Below are positions 1-8,024 of a stretch of DNA of 64,000 nt, piece by piece (the stretch's first letter is position 1; each line of letters starts with the position of its first letter). Source of the stretch: Cohnella fermenti (GTDB lineage Bacteria; Bacillota; Bacilli; Paenibacillales; Paenibacillaceae); the NCBI RefSeq assembly GCF_004801405.1, contig NZ_SSOB01000034.1:26431-90430 (forward strand). Direction: 5' to 3'. The notes beneath the pieces were generated by a model. That model made no database searches and was not told the DNA's origin. It saw nothing but the letters and a program-made list of their open reading frames with translations. The translations under genes and the position numbers were made by a program.

Positions 1-807
1 GGCGGCGAACGCATCGCCCGCGCCTACCGTGTCCACCACGTGCTTGACCGGGTTCGGCTTGGCCCGATAAGCAGCACGCGGCGTGAAGCCGATCGAGCCG
101 GCTTCGCCGAGCTTCAACACGACGGCCTTCGCGCCGAGCGACAGGAAGTGGGCGCCGTAGCCTTCTTCCGTCATCTCGCCGACGAGGAATTCCGCTTCCT
201 CCAGCCCCGGCATGAAGATGTCGCACAGCGGGATGAGAGAGAGCAGCGTCTCGCGCGCCTTCTCTTCGCTCCACAGCTTGCGGCGCAGGTTCGGGTCGAA
301 CGAGACGGTCAGGCCCTGCCTGCGGGCTTCGGTCATCGCGGCCCTCACCGCATCTGCCGTGCCTTCGCCGAGCGCGGGGGTAATGCCGGTTACGTGCAGG
401 TGACCGGCGCCTTCGAACCAATCGCTCTTCACGTGGGACGCCGAGAGTGTGCTGGCCGCCGAGCCCTTGCGATAATAATAGACGTTCGGATCGCCGTAGC
501 CTTTGAATTCCTTGAAGTAAACCGCAGTCGGATAAGCGGCGTCCCTCTCGGCCTGGCCGATGTCCACGCCTTCGCCCGCCAGCGTCGACAGAATAAGATC
601 GCCGAACGGGTCATTGCCGACCCGGCTGATCCAGCGCACCTTCAGGCCGAGCCGCGAGAGGCCGATCGCCACGTTGGACTCCGCGCCCGCAATCGATCGC
701 GTGAAGAGCGGGGCGTAAGCGAGCGGGCCTTCGCTCATCGGCTGCAGCAGGATCATGCTCTCCCCGATCGTCACGACATCGATGCGCGCTCCGTTGGAGG
801 TCGTCAT
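1..807 (-). CDS. kdgK: 2-keto-3-deoxygluconate kinase (PfkB family), 3' end outside window
   Basis: Phosphorylates 2-keto-3-deoxygluconate to KDPG in hexuronate/pectin breakdown, in the cytosol. I translated the reverse strand from the ATG at 807: 269 codons stay open to the window edge, so the C-terminus is missing. Visible family features are the N-terminal TIGESM strand (about residues 13-18), the PfkB glycine-rich region GAESNVAIGLSRLG (41-54), the acceptor-side motif VSFDPNLRRKLW (168-179), and the PfkB signature DTVGAGDAF (259-267), with Asp265 as the expected catalytic base. The start overlaps the stop of the upstream aldolase gene by ATGA (804-807), so the two are probably translationally coupled. 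KDG kinase is favoured over ribokinase or fructokinase because the partner gene is KDPG aldolase. Confidence 0.93.
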   Translation of the reverse strand, partial: MTTSNGARIDVVTIGESMILLQPMSEGPLAYAPLFTRSIAGAESNVAIGLSRLGLKVRWISRVGNDPFGDLILSTLAGEGVDIGQAERDAAYPTAVYFKEFKGYGDPNVYYYRKGSAASTLSASHVKSDWFEGAGHLHVTGITPALGEGTADAVRAAMTEARRQGLTVSFDPNLRRKLWSEEKARETLLSLIPLCDIFMPGLEEAEFLVGEMTEEGYGAHFLSLGAKAVVLKLGEAGSIGFTPRAAYRAKPNPVKHVVDTVGAGDAFAA

Positions 808-1442
808 TTGGCTCCCTTAACCTCCGCCACGAACGCTTGGGCAAGCTTGGTCAACTCGTCGAACTTGCCGTCCTTCACGAGTTGCTTGTCCACCAGGTTG
901 CCGCCGAGGCCGACCGCGATTGCGCCCGCGTCGAGCACATTGTTGATGTTGGACAGGTTGACTCCGCCCGTCGCCACCATCGGGATATGGTTCAGAGGAC
1001 CGCGAACTTCCTTCAGGTAGTTGACGCCGAGTGCGCCCATTGGGAACACCTTGACCGCCGAAGCGCCCGCCTTGTACGCACGAACGATCTCGCTCGGCGT
1101 CATCGTGCCCGGCCATACTTCGATGCCTTGCTCGACGCCGTAGTAGATAACTTCTTCGTCCAGGTTAGGAGAGATGATATATTCCGCTCCCGCAGCAACC
1201 GCTTCCTTGGCTTGACCGATATCAAGCACGGTTCCGGCGCCGATTCTCATGCGCCCTTCGTACTTCTCCTTGAAGCGGGAGATCATGCCGAGCGCGCCGT
1301 CCGTGTTCAGAGTAACTTCAAGGAACACGATGCCGCCTTCGTACAGCGCTTCCGCCGTCGCATCGCCGGATTCGGCGGAGATGCCGCGAATGATCGCGAC
1401 GATCTTCTCATCGGATAGAGCTTGCAATAAATCGTTGGACAT
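804..1442 (-). CDS. kdgA: KDPG/KHG aldolase (bifunctional)
   Basis: Cleaves 2-keto-3-deoxy-6-phosphogluconate to pyruvate and glyceraldehyde 3-phosphate, the step after KDG kinase. The 212-aa length is normal for class I KDPG aldolases. Expected active-site positions are visible: Arg19 in AIIRG, Glu42 in FLEVTLNT (catalytic acid/base) and Lys131 in SAVKVFP (Schiff-base lysine), followed by the phosphate-binding VATGGVN loop. The start at 1442 follows an AAGGGG-type ribosome site. It is the first gene of a two-gene operon with kdgK (4-bp overlap). No pectate lyase or hexuronate isomerase is visible here, so the rest of the pathway is elsewhere. Confidence 0.95.
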   Translation of the reverse strand: MSNDLLQALSDEKIVAIIRGISAESGDATAEALYEGGIVFLEVTLNTDGALGMISRFKEKYEGRMRIGAGTVLDIGQAKEAVAAGAEYIISPNLDEEVIYYGVEQGIEVWPGTMTPSEIVRAYKAGASAVKVFPMGALGVNYLKEVRGPLNHIPMVATGGVNLSNINNVLDAGAIAVGLGGNLVDKQLVKDGKFDELTKLAQAFVAEVKGAK

Positions 1443-1606
1443 GAATTCCCGCTACCCCTTTCGACCAAGCCTCTGAAGCTTGACCCTCTGTTTGTCGCCT
1501 ATGATCGCCTTATCGAGCCTTCGTTCACCAGTTTACCACTCTCATTGTATTCCGTAAATCCGACAGAATAAATAGCTCCGTTTGACGCAACAGTACACCG
1601 AACGAA

Positions 1607-1634
1607 AACCCCGCTCCTCGGTCAGAGGAGGGGG
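1607..1634 (-). terminator. Probable terminator after the glycine-rich lipoprotein gene
   Basis: A GC-rich inverted repeat (CTCCTC paired with GAGGAG and flanking C/G runs) lies just downstream of the lipoprotein stop. Read on the minus strand it is followed by a short TTTT. Confidence 0.5.
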
Positions 1635-1645
1635 CTCGCTTAAGC

Positions 1646-2449
1646 TTATGATTGGGTCGACTGGGCGCTGGCCGCCGGAGCCTGGCCATCCGTTTGGCCT
1701 TGGGTGCCTTGGCCGCCGCCTTGACCTCTCATACCGCCGCCCATGCCGCCCATGCCGCCGAGCGTGATCTTCGTCGCTTCCTGCGTGCCATCGGTCAGCC
1801 AGATCGTCAACACGTCGTCCGCCTTGAGGTCAGAGAGGGCGACGTCGGTCGACGTCATCTCGTTGTTCTCGAACGATGTCTTCTGAACGACGGTTGCGTC
1901 GGTGACGGTAATATCGACCGTCTCCTCCGTGAACATGTTCTCCATCCCGCCGCCTTGCGGGCGGCCTTCGCCATTGCCGTCGCCGGACGGCGCTCCGCTG
2001 GGCGGCTGCTGCCCGTCTGCGGGGGCTTGTCCATCCGCCGGAGCTTGTCCGTCTGCCGGAGCTTGCCCGCCGTTGCCTCCGTTGGCATCCTGGCCGCCGT
2101 TGCCGCCTTGGCCGCGACCGCCGCCGCCTTGACCGCCGTTGCCCTGGCCTCTCATGCCGCCGCCCATCTGACTCGGGTCGATGCTTGACTTATAAACCGT
2201 AATCGTGTTGCCGTTCACGCTCTTGATCTTGCCGATCAGGCTGGCGGCATTGCCGTTCTCGTCCACCATGCCGCCCCCGAAGCCGCCGCCCGCACCGCCT
2301 TGGCCTTGCTCGCCCTGTGCGGCACCGCCGCTGGCTTCCGTCTGCGCTCCCGAAGCCGCCTGCGTACCGGAATTGTTCGAGCCGCAGCCGGAGAGCAGGG
2401 CGATTGCAAGTGCTCCGCTGAGGGCTAGGTTCCATTTTCTGATCGTCAT
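1646..2449 (-). CDS. Glycine-rich lipoprotein of unknown function
   Basis: 267 aa. The N-terminus is a lipoprotein signal: Lys/Arg, a hydrophobic stretch (about 8-19) and the lipobox LLSGC with Cys22, so the protein should be anchored outside the membrane. The middle (about 50-150) is low complexity, with Gly/Gln runs and three tandem copies of a PADGQA motif, typical of an extended linker. Two short folded-looking segments remain: about 65-85 (LIGKIKSVNGNTITVYKSS) and about 165-225 (VDITVTDATVVQK ... LKADDVLTIWL), which resemble the small beta domains of metal- or stress-related surface proteins. It follows the exporter genes on the same strand with its own RBS (GGGAGGAAG). I do not recognise a characterised homologue. 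Confidence 0.8.
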   Translation of the reverse strand: MTIRKWNLALSGALAIALLSGCGSNNSGTQAASGAQTEASGGAAQGEQGQGGAGGGFGGGMVDENGNAASLIGKIKSVNGNTITVYKSSIDPSQMGGGMRGQGNGGQGGGGRGQGGNGGQDANGGNGGQAPADGQAPADGQAPADGQQPPSGAPSGDGNGEGRPQGGGMENMFTEETVDITVTDATVVQKTSFENNEMTSTDVALSDLKADDVLTIWLTDGTQEATKITLGGMGGMGGGMRGQGGGQGTQGQTDGQAPAASAQSTQS

Positions 2450-2558
2450 AGGTTAATCTTCCTCCCATAGTTCCAACTATAAGGGAAGGTACCACGAGAA
2501 TATGAACGGACGATGAATAATGGCTTAGCCCCAGCTAAAAAACGGGCGGTCAGCGCTC

Positions 2559-4460
2559 CTAAGAAGTCGCGCTCACGGCAGCGCCGCTGGAGAATTGGCT
2601 GTTGTACAGCTCCGCGTAGAACCCGCCTTGCGCCAGCAGTTCCTCGTGGGTGCCTTGCTCGATGACGGTCCCCTTGTTCATGACGAGAATCCGGTCGGCG
2701 TCGCGAATCGTCGAGAGGCGGTGGGCGATGACGAAGCTCGTTCGTCCTTCCATCAGCCGATTCATCGCCTGCTGGATGTGGATCTCGGTTCGCGTATCGA
2801 CGCTGCTCGTCGCTTCGTCGAGAATCAAGATCGCCGGATCGGCGAGAATCGCACGAGCGATTGTGAGCAACTGCTTCTGGCCCTGCGAGAGGTTGGACGC
2901 CTCCTCGTTCAGCACCGTGTCGTAACCGTCCGGCAGCGTCCGAATGAAGTGATCGGCATACGCCGCCCGAGCCGCTTGCACGACCTCCTCTTCCGTCGCC
3001 CCTTCCCGTCCGTAAGCGATATTGTCCCGGATCGTTCCGTTGAACAGCCATGTGTCCTGCAGCACCATGCCGAACAGGCTGCGCAGGTCGCCCCTCTTCA
3101 GCTTCGAGATATCGTTCCCGTCGATCGCAATCGAGCCGTCCGATACTTCGTAGAATCGCATCAGAAGGTTGACGAGCGTCGTCTTGCCCGCTCCCGTCGG
3201 CCCGACGATCGCAACCGTCTGCCCGCTCCGCACGTCGATGCTCAGGTTGTCGATCAGCGGCTCCTCGGCCTTATAGCTGAACCGCACCCGATCGAAGCGA
3301 ACGTCGCCGTGAACGTCGGACGACTTCAAGCGGCCTTGCTCCTCGGGGCGTTCTTCTTCTTCGTCGAGCAGTTCAAACACCCGCTCCGCCGACGCGATCG
3401 TCGATTGGATGATGTTCGCGATGTTCGCGGTTTGGGTGATCGGCATTGTGAATTGCCGAGCGTATTGGATAAACGCCTGGATGTCGCCCACCGTAATCGA
3501 GCGTTTCGTTACGAGAATGCCGCCTACGACGCTGATCGCGACATAGCCGATATTGCCGATGAAGCTCATCAGCGGCATGATGACGCCCGAGACGAATTGC
3601 GCCCGCCAGCCGGCATGATACAGCCGTTCGTTGATCTCTCCGAACGCCGCCTTCGACTTCTCTTCACGGCCGAACGCCTTGACGATCGAGTGGCCGGTGT
3701 ACATCTCCTCGACGTGCCCGTTCAATCGGCCGAGCTCTTCCTGCTGCTTCTTGAAGTACACTTGCGATCTCCCCGCGACCGCCTTGATCACGAGGAAGCT
3801 GAGCGGCAGCGTCAGGACAAGAATGATCGTCAGGACAGGGCTGATCGTGAGCATCATGACGATAATTCCGATCAGGGTGACGAGCGACGTGATCATCTGG
3901 GTCAAGCTCTGCTGCAGCGTGTTCGCAATGTTATCGACGTCGTTCACGACACGGCTCAGAATCTCTCCGTGCGTCTTCGTGTCGAAGTACTTGAGCGGCA
4001 GCCGGTTCAGCTTCGCGCTCACCTCGTTGCGAAGGCTGTACACGGTCCGCTGCGCGACGCCGGCCATCAGGAACTGCTGCACGTAGCTGAACAGCGAACT
4101 GACGACGTACAATCCCGCCAGCAGCACGACGATCTGCCAGATGCCCGCGAAGTCGATGCTCGCTCCGGCCTCGCCGTTCAGCTTGGCCATGATTCCATTG
4201 AACAGCTTATCGGTAGCGTGACCGAGAATCTTCGGGCTCAAGATGGAGAAGACGGTGCTGAGAATTGCCGTCAGGAGGACGGCAAGCAGCTTGAAGCGAT
4301 AAGGACGCAAATAGCCGAGAAGGCGGCGGAACGAACCCTTGAAGTTCTTCGCCTTCTGAGCCGGCATCATCATTCCCGGCGGGCCGAAGCCCGGACCGCC
4401 TGGGCCGCCCGGGCCTCTGCCTGGGCCGCCTCCGGGAGGACGTTTGTCTTGGGCGCTCAT
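2559..4460 (-). CDS. ABC exporter subunit with canonical ATP site (YfiC/BmrD-like)
   Basis: 633 aa, half-transporter of the multidrug/lipid exporter type. Residues 1-36 are an unusual Gly/Pro-rich cytosolic extension. The six-helix transmembrane domain spans about 55-350 and the nucleotide-binding domain about 385-620. The ATPase motifs are complete: Walker A GPTGAGKT (420-427), signature LSQGQ (524-528), Walker B ILILDEATSSVD with catalytic Glu549, and switch His580. It overlaps the upstream exporter gene by 4 bp (ATGA, 4457-4460), and that partner has a degenerate site, so the two almost certainly form a heterodimer. The substrate cannot be read from sequence; drugs, lipids or peptides are all possible. 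Confidence 0.93.
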   Translation of the reverse strand: MSAQDKRPPGGGPGRGPGGPGGPGFGPPGMMMPAQKAKNFKGSFRRLLGYLRPYRFKLLAVLLTAILSTVFSILSPKILGHATDKLFNGIMAKLNGEAGASIDFAGIWQIVVLLAGLYVVSSLFSYVQQFLMAGVAQRTVYSLRNEVSAKLNRLPLKYFDTKTHGEILSRVVNDVDNIANTLQQSLTQMITSLVTLIGIIVMMLTISPVLTIILVLTLPLSFLVIKAVAGRSQVYFKKQQEELGRLNGHVEEMYTGHSIVKAFGREEKSKAAFGEINERLYHAGWRAQFVSGVIMPLMSFIGNIGYVAISVVGGILVTKRSITVGDIQAFIQYARQFTMPITQTANIANIIQSTIASAERVFELLDEEEERPEEQGRLKSSDVHGDVRFDRVRFSYKAEEPLIDNLSIDVRSGQTVAIVGPTGAGKTTLVNLLMRFYEVSDGSIAIDGNDISKLKRGDLRSLFGMVLQDTWLFNGTIRDNIAYGREGATEEEVVQAARAAYADHFIRTLPDGYDTVLNEEASNLSQGQKQLLTIARAILADPAILILDEATSSVDTRTEIHIQQAMNRLMEGRTSFVIAHRLSTIRDADRILVMNKGTVIEQGTHEELLAQGGFYAELYNSQFSSGAAVSATS

Positions 4461-6202
4461 GCGATCTCCTCCTCCGTCAGTTGCGAAGCGACGATCTCCC
4501 GATAGACCTCGCTGCTCTGCATCAATTCCTTATGCGTGCCGTTCCCGACGATGCGTCCCTCTTCGAGCACAAGAATTCGGTCCGCATCCATAATCGTGCT
4601 GACCCGCTGGGCGACGATCAGCACCGCGGCGTTCGTCGTCTCGGAACGGAGCGCCGCCCGCAGCTTGGCGTCCGTCTTGTAGTCGAGCGCCGAGAAGCTG
4701 TCGTCGAACAGGTAGATGTCCGGCTTGCGGACAAGCGCCCGGGCGATCGAGAGCCGCTGCTTCTGGCCGCCGGAGACGTTAAGCCCTCCTTGGGCGATGC
4801 GCGAGTCGAACCCCTCCTGCATCTCGCCGATGAAGTCGGCCGCCTGCGCAATCTCCGCCGCGCGCCGGATCTCCTCGTCCGTCGCGTCGTCCTTGCCGAA
4901 GCGAATGTTCTCCGTGATCGTTCCCGAGAAGAGCACCGCCTTCTGCGGAACGAGGCCGATCTTGGCGCGAAGCTGCTCCTGCGTATACTCGCGCACGTCG
5001 CGGCCGTCGATCCGAATGCTGCCGGAGTCCACGTCGTAGAAGCGCGGAATCAGGTTGACGATGGACGACTTCCCCGATCCCGTGCCGCCGATGATCGCCG
5101 TCACTTCGCCGGGGAGCGCCCGGAACGTAATTCCGCTGACCGCCGGCTGCTCGGCTCCGGGGTAGCTGAACGTCACGTTGTCGAATTCGACGCCGCCGAA
5201 GCCGCTCCGGCCGCCGTTCTTGGCAGCCCCGGTCCGCGAAGCAGCCGTATCGCGGATGACCGCCTCCTGCGACATAACCTCGTTGATGCGCACGGCGGAA
5301 GCCGATGCGCGCGGCACCATGACGAACATCATCGACAGCATCAGCAGCGAGAACATGATCTGCATGGCGTATTGAAGGAACGCCATCAGGTCCCCGATCT
5401 GCATGTGACCGTGGCTGATCCGAATGCCGCCGAACCAGATGATCGCCAGCGACGCGAAGTTCATGATCAGCATCATCAGCGGCATCAAGAACGCCATGAT
5501 CTGGTTGACCTTGATCGAAGTCGCGGTCAGGTCCTCGTTCGCGGCGACAAACCGGTTCTGCTCATGCTCCAGCCGATTAAACGAACGAATGACGCGAATG
5601 CCGGTCAAGCCTTCGCGGAGCACAAGGTTCAGCTTGTCGAGCCGCTTCTGGATAACGCGGAACAGAGGCAGCCCCTTGCGCGAGATAAGCAGAATCGTAA
5701 CCGCAAGAATCGGAATGGCGACCGCCAGCACAAGCGTCAGCTTGGCATCCTTGGACAGCGCCATGATCAATCCGCCGATACACATCATCGGCGCCATGAT
5801 CATCAACCGCATCATCATGATAAGCACTTGCTGCACCTGGTTGATGTCGTTGGTCGTGCGGGTGATGAGCGATGCGGTGCCGAGCTTGTCGAATTCCTGC
5901 AACGAGAAATTCGTCGTGTGTTCGAACACCTTCCCGCGCACGATCCGGCCGAAGCCCGCCGAGATGCGGGACGAATAATAACTCGCCAGAACCGAGAACG
6001 CCGTTCCTCCGAGCGTGACGAGCAGCATGTATCCGCCCATTCGCCAGATATAGGCTTGATCCTCTCCGATGACGCCCTTGTTGACGATGTCGGCCATCAA
6101 GGTCGGCAGATACAGCTCCGACAACGACTGGAGGAGCACAAGCGCCATCACAAGCGCCACGCCCCAGCGATAAGGCTTCAAGAACTTGAATAACTTAACC
6201 AT
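4457..6202 (-). CDS. ABC exporter subunit with degenerate ATP site (YfiB/BmrC-like)
   Basis: 581 aa, six-helix transmembrane domain (about 12-300) and C-terminal ATPase (about 335-575). Walker A GGTGSGKS (372-379) and signature VSGGQ (476-480) are intact, but the Walker B region reads YLFDDSFSALD, with Asp501 where the catalytic Glu normally sits. The switch histidine is Gln532 (AQRVSTI). This pairing of one weakened and one complete subunit is the known pattern of heterodimeric exporters such as BmrC/BmrD. It is the first gene of the pair; the ATG at 6202 follows AAAGGAGAG. A palindrome at 6237-6250 in the leader is a possible operator, but no regulator gene is adjacent. Confidence 0.93.
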   Translation of the reverse strand: MVKLFKFLKPYRWGVALVMALVLLQSLSELYLPTLMADIVNKGVIGEDQAYIWRMGGYMLLVTLGGTAFSVLASYYSSRISAGFGRIVRGKVFEHTTNFSLQEFDKLGTASLITRTTNDINQVQQVLIMMMRLMIMAPMMCIGGLIMALSKDAKLTLVLAVAIPILAVTILLISRKGLPLFRVIQKRLDKLNLVLREGLTGIRVIRSFNRLEHEQNRFVAANEDLTATSIKVNQIMAFLMPLMMLIMNFASLAIIWFGGIRISHGHMQIGDLMAFLQYAMQIMFSLLMLSMMFVMVPRASASAVRINEVMSQEAVIRDTAASRTGAAKNGGRSGFGGVEFDNVTFSYPGAEQPAVSGITFRALPGEVTAIIGGTGSGKSSIVNLIPRFYDVDSGSIRIDGRDVREYTQEQLRAKIGLVPQKAVLFSGTITENIRFGKDDATDEEIRRAAEIAQAADFIGEMQEGFDSRIAQGGLNVSGGQKQRLSIARALVRKPDIYLFDDSFSALDYKTDAKLRAALRSETTNAAVLIVAQRVSTIMDADRILVLEEGRIVGNGTHKELMQSSEVYREIVASQLTEEEIA

Positions 6203-6236
6203 CCGTTCACGCTCTCCTTTTGTATGTATATAGAGC

Positions 6237-6250
6237 CCTAGTCAACTAGG
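6237..6250. promoter_or_regulatory. Inverted repeat upstream of the ABC exporter pair
   Basis: CCTAGT-CA-ACTAGG is a perfect 6-bp inverted repeat with a 2-bp spacer, 35 bp upstream of the exporter start. Position and size fit a MarR-type or similar dimeric repressor site. The regulator is not in the vicinity. Confidence 0.4.
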
Positions 6251-6320
6251 ATAAGCCGCAATTATGAACTCAATATGAACGGATTCCTCCTTCATCATGC
6301 GGACGATCGAGGCAAACGTC

Positions 6321-6357
6321 AAAAAAACAGGGCCAAGCTCGTTGCCAAGCCGGGCCC
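6321..6357 (-). terminator. Rho-independent terminator after clpP
   Basis: On the minus strand, a GGGCC...GGCCC stem with internal GCT/AGC pairs is followed by seven T residues, immediately downstream of the ClpP stop. Confidence 0.8.
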
Positions 6358-6368
6358 CTCCTTCGAAT

Positions 6369-6944
6369 CTACTCCAGAATCTTGTCGATGATCCCGTACG
6401 CCAGCGCTTCTTCCGCCGTCATGAAGTTGTCCCGGTCGGAATCCTTCTCGATCTTCTCGATCGGCTGTCCCGTCCGCTCCGACATGATCCGATTCAGCCG
6501 ATCGCGCGTCTTCAGGATGTGGCGGGCGCGAATCTCGATATCGCTCGCCTGCCCCTGGGCCCCGCCGAGCGGCTGGTGGATCATTACCTCGCTGTTCGGC
6601 AGCGCGAACCGCTTGCCCTTCGCACCCGACAGCAGCAGGAAGGATGCCGCCGAAGCCGCGATGCCGACGCAGATCGTCGAGACGTCGGGCTTGATGAAGT
6701 GCATCGTGTCGTAGATGGCGAAGGCGGCCGACACCGAACCTCCCGGCGATTGGATATACAGGCTGATGTCCTTCTCCGGATCGTCCGCGGCCAGGAAGAG
6801 CAGTTGCGCAATGATCGCATTCGCGACGTTATCGTCGATCGGCGATCCGAGAATGATAATTCGATCCTTCAGCAAGCGCGAGTAAATGTCGTACGACCGC
6901 TCTCCGCGATTCGATTGTTCGACGACGTAGGGCACGAAGCTCAT
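6369..6944 (-). CDS. clpP: ClpP-family serine protease, probable second paralogue
   Basis: Proteolytic core subunit that forms two stacked heptameric rings and degrades proteins unfolded by Clp ATPases. The frame opens further upstream, but ATG 6944 has a perfect AAGGAGGGG site and gives the family N-terminus MSFVPYVVEQ; length 191 aa. The catalytic triad sits at standard positions: Ser98, His123 (MIHQPLGG) and Asp172 (DRDNF). The motif around the serine reads GIAASAASFLL rather than the usual GMAASMGAFLL, and 64-73 is QSPGGSVSAA rather than NSPGGSITAG. This suggests a divergent paralogue, not the main housekeeping ClpP. It is last in a three-gene unit with a regulator. Confidence 0.93.
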   Translation of the reverse strand: MSFVPYVVEQSNRGERSYDIYSRLLKDRIIILGSPIDDNVANAIIAQLLFLAADDPEKDISLYIQSPGGSVSAAFAIYDTMHFIKPDVSTICVGIAASAASFLLLSGAKGKRFALPNSEVMIHQPLGGAQGQASDIEIRARHILKTRDRLNRIMSERTGQPIEKIEKDSDRDNFMTAEEALAYGIIDKILE

Positions 6945-6973
6945 TTTCCAACCCCTCCTTGTATGCTTAGTAG

Positions 6974-7234
6974 TTACGCGGCGCAGCGCGCGCTTGCGCT
7001 CGGTCCGCTGCCCGGCTTGCTTCTCCATGCGGCAGACTGCCCGAACCCGGAGGTGAACACGCGCAGCTTCGGCGCCTCAAGCTGCCCCCGCTCCCCAAGC
7101 GGAATAACGGAGAACGTCGCTTCCGAATCCCAGATCAGGATCGGACGAACGTCCGCTTGCACCGTCTCGACTTCCCGCTCGCCAGCCTCTTGCTTCTCCG
7201 GCTTCTTCTCCCGTTCAACCGCATTCTCGCTCAT
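6974..7234 (-). CDS. Small protein of unknown function between regulator and clpP
   Basis: 86 aa. The ATG at 7234 overlaps the TGA of the upstream regulator by 4 bp (ATGA), and the stop lies 29 bp before the ClpP start, so it sits like a real operon member. The first 25 residues are highly charged (Glu/Lys/Arg). A central segment (about 29-66, PILIWDSEATFSVIPLGERG) looks like beta strands, and the tail is Ser/Ala-rich and probably disordered. I recognise no family. It may be a truncated remnant of a larger protein, because the charged head and beta segment resemble a domain fragment. Confidence 0.5.
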   Translation of the reverse strand: MSENAVEREKKPEKQEAGEREVETVQADVRPILIWDSEATFSVIPLGERGQLEAPKLRVFTSGFGQSAAWRSKPGSGPSASARCAA

Positions 7235-7857
7235 GGCTTGCTTCCTCCTTGGTCCAATTGGGGGTAGACGGCCAGAATAGCCTTGAAGCCGCCCTCCGCT
7301 CCGTCCTTCGCTTCATACTTCTTCACCACGGCGCGCACCGCAGCCGCGTAATCGGCAAGGAACCGCTCGCGCGTCAACGCGTCCGGAAGGCTCAGGTGCG
7401 CCTCTAGCACGGCGCTCGGCACCTCGGCGTTGTCGTCGGAAGCCTCCATCAGCCTCAGCGCGTCGATGCGAATCTGCTCGGCCGCGTTCACCAACTGCCG
7501 CAGCGTCCCTTGATCCTTCATTCGCTTCGTCAAGTCCTCGGACCATCCGAACGAATCCGGAATGACATAGGACCTCGCGATCGCCTGATAGAGCACCTCG
7601 ATCAGATTCTTCACCTGGCGGGTGCCGCTCCGCCGAATAAGAGCGACCTTCTCGAGAATCTTCAGGTGGTAATTCAGCTTCTGCGGCGCCTCGCCCATCT
7701 GCCTGCCGAGCTCCGAGGCGGACGACGGTTCCGCGAGCAGTTGCAGCATCAACGCCCGCATCGGATTCAGCAGCGCCAGCGCCTGCTCCGGGGTCTCCAG
7801 CCGGTACACGTCCACGATAGGTTCCGGGCCATTCTTCATCATGCCAACCATCACCAT
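7231..7857 (-). CDS. ArsR-like winged-helix transcriptional regulator
   Basis: About 208 aa from the first ATG. There are several in-frame ATGs (residues 1, 3, 6 and 7) and no decisive ribosome site, so the true start could be a few codons later. Residues about 22-95 form an ArsR-type helix-turn-helix: NPMRALMLQLLAEPSSASELGRQM, then a recognition helix (QKLNYHLKILEKVALI) and a wing (RRSGTRQVKNLI). The C-terminal 110 residues are helical and may bind a ligand or dimerise. It heads a unit with the small protein and clpP, so it probably controls this ClpP paralogue. A TTTACGTAAA palindrome lies just upstream. Confidence 0.8.
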   Translation of the reverse strand: MVMVGMMKNGPEPIVDVYRLETPEQALALLNPMRALMLQLLAEPSSASELGRQMGEAPQKLNYHLKILEKVALIRRSGTRQVKNLIEVLYQAIARSYVIPDSFGWSEDLTKRMKDQGTLRQLVNAAEQIRIDALRLMEASDDNAEVPSAVLEAHLSLPDALTRERFLADYAAAVRAVVKKYEAKDGAEGGFKAILAVYPQLDQGGSKP

Positions 7858-7868
7858 AAAAATTATTT

Positions 7869-7878
7869 TTTACGTAAA
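7869..7878. promoter_or_regulatory. Palindrome upstream of the ArsR-like regulator
   Basis: TTTACGTAAA, a perfect 10-bp palindrome 12 bp before the regulator start within an AT-rich leader. It is a candidate autoregulatory site. Confidence 0.35.
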
Positions 7879-8024
7879 TTCATTCTATTGCGATCTTAAA
7901 CGAAAGTCAAGAGGTGTGGAGGAAGTGTGCCAAGTGAAACAGCGGAGAGAAGCGACGGAATTTGTTCTCCCCGCCGACCTGAAGTAAAATAAACCTGAAG
8001 TGAATAAAAGGAGGAAGCTGCGCG

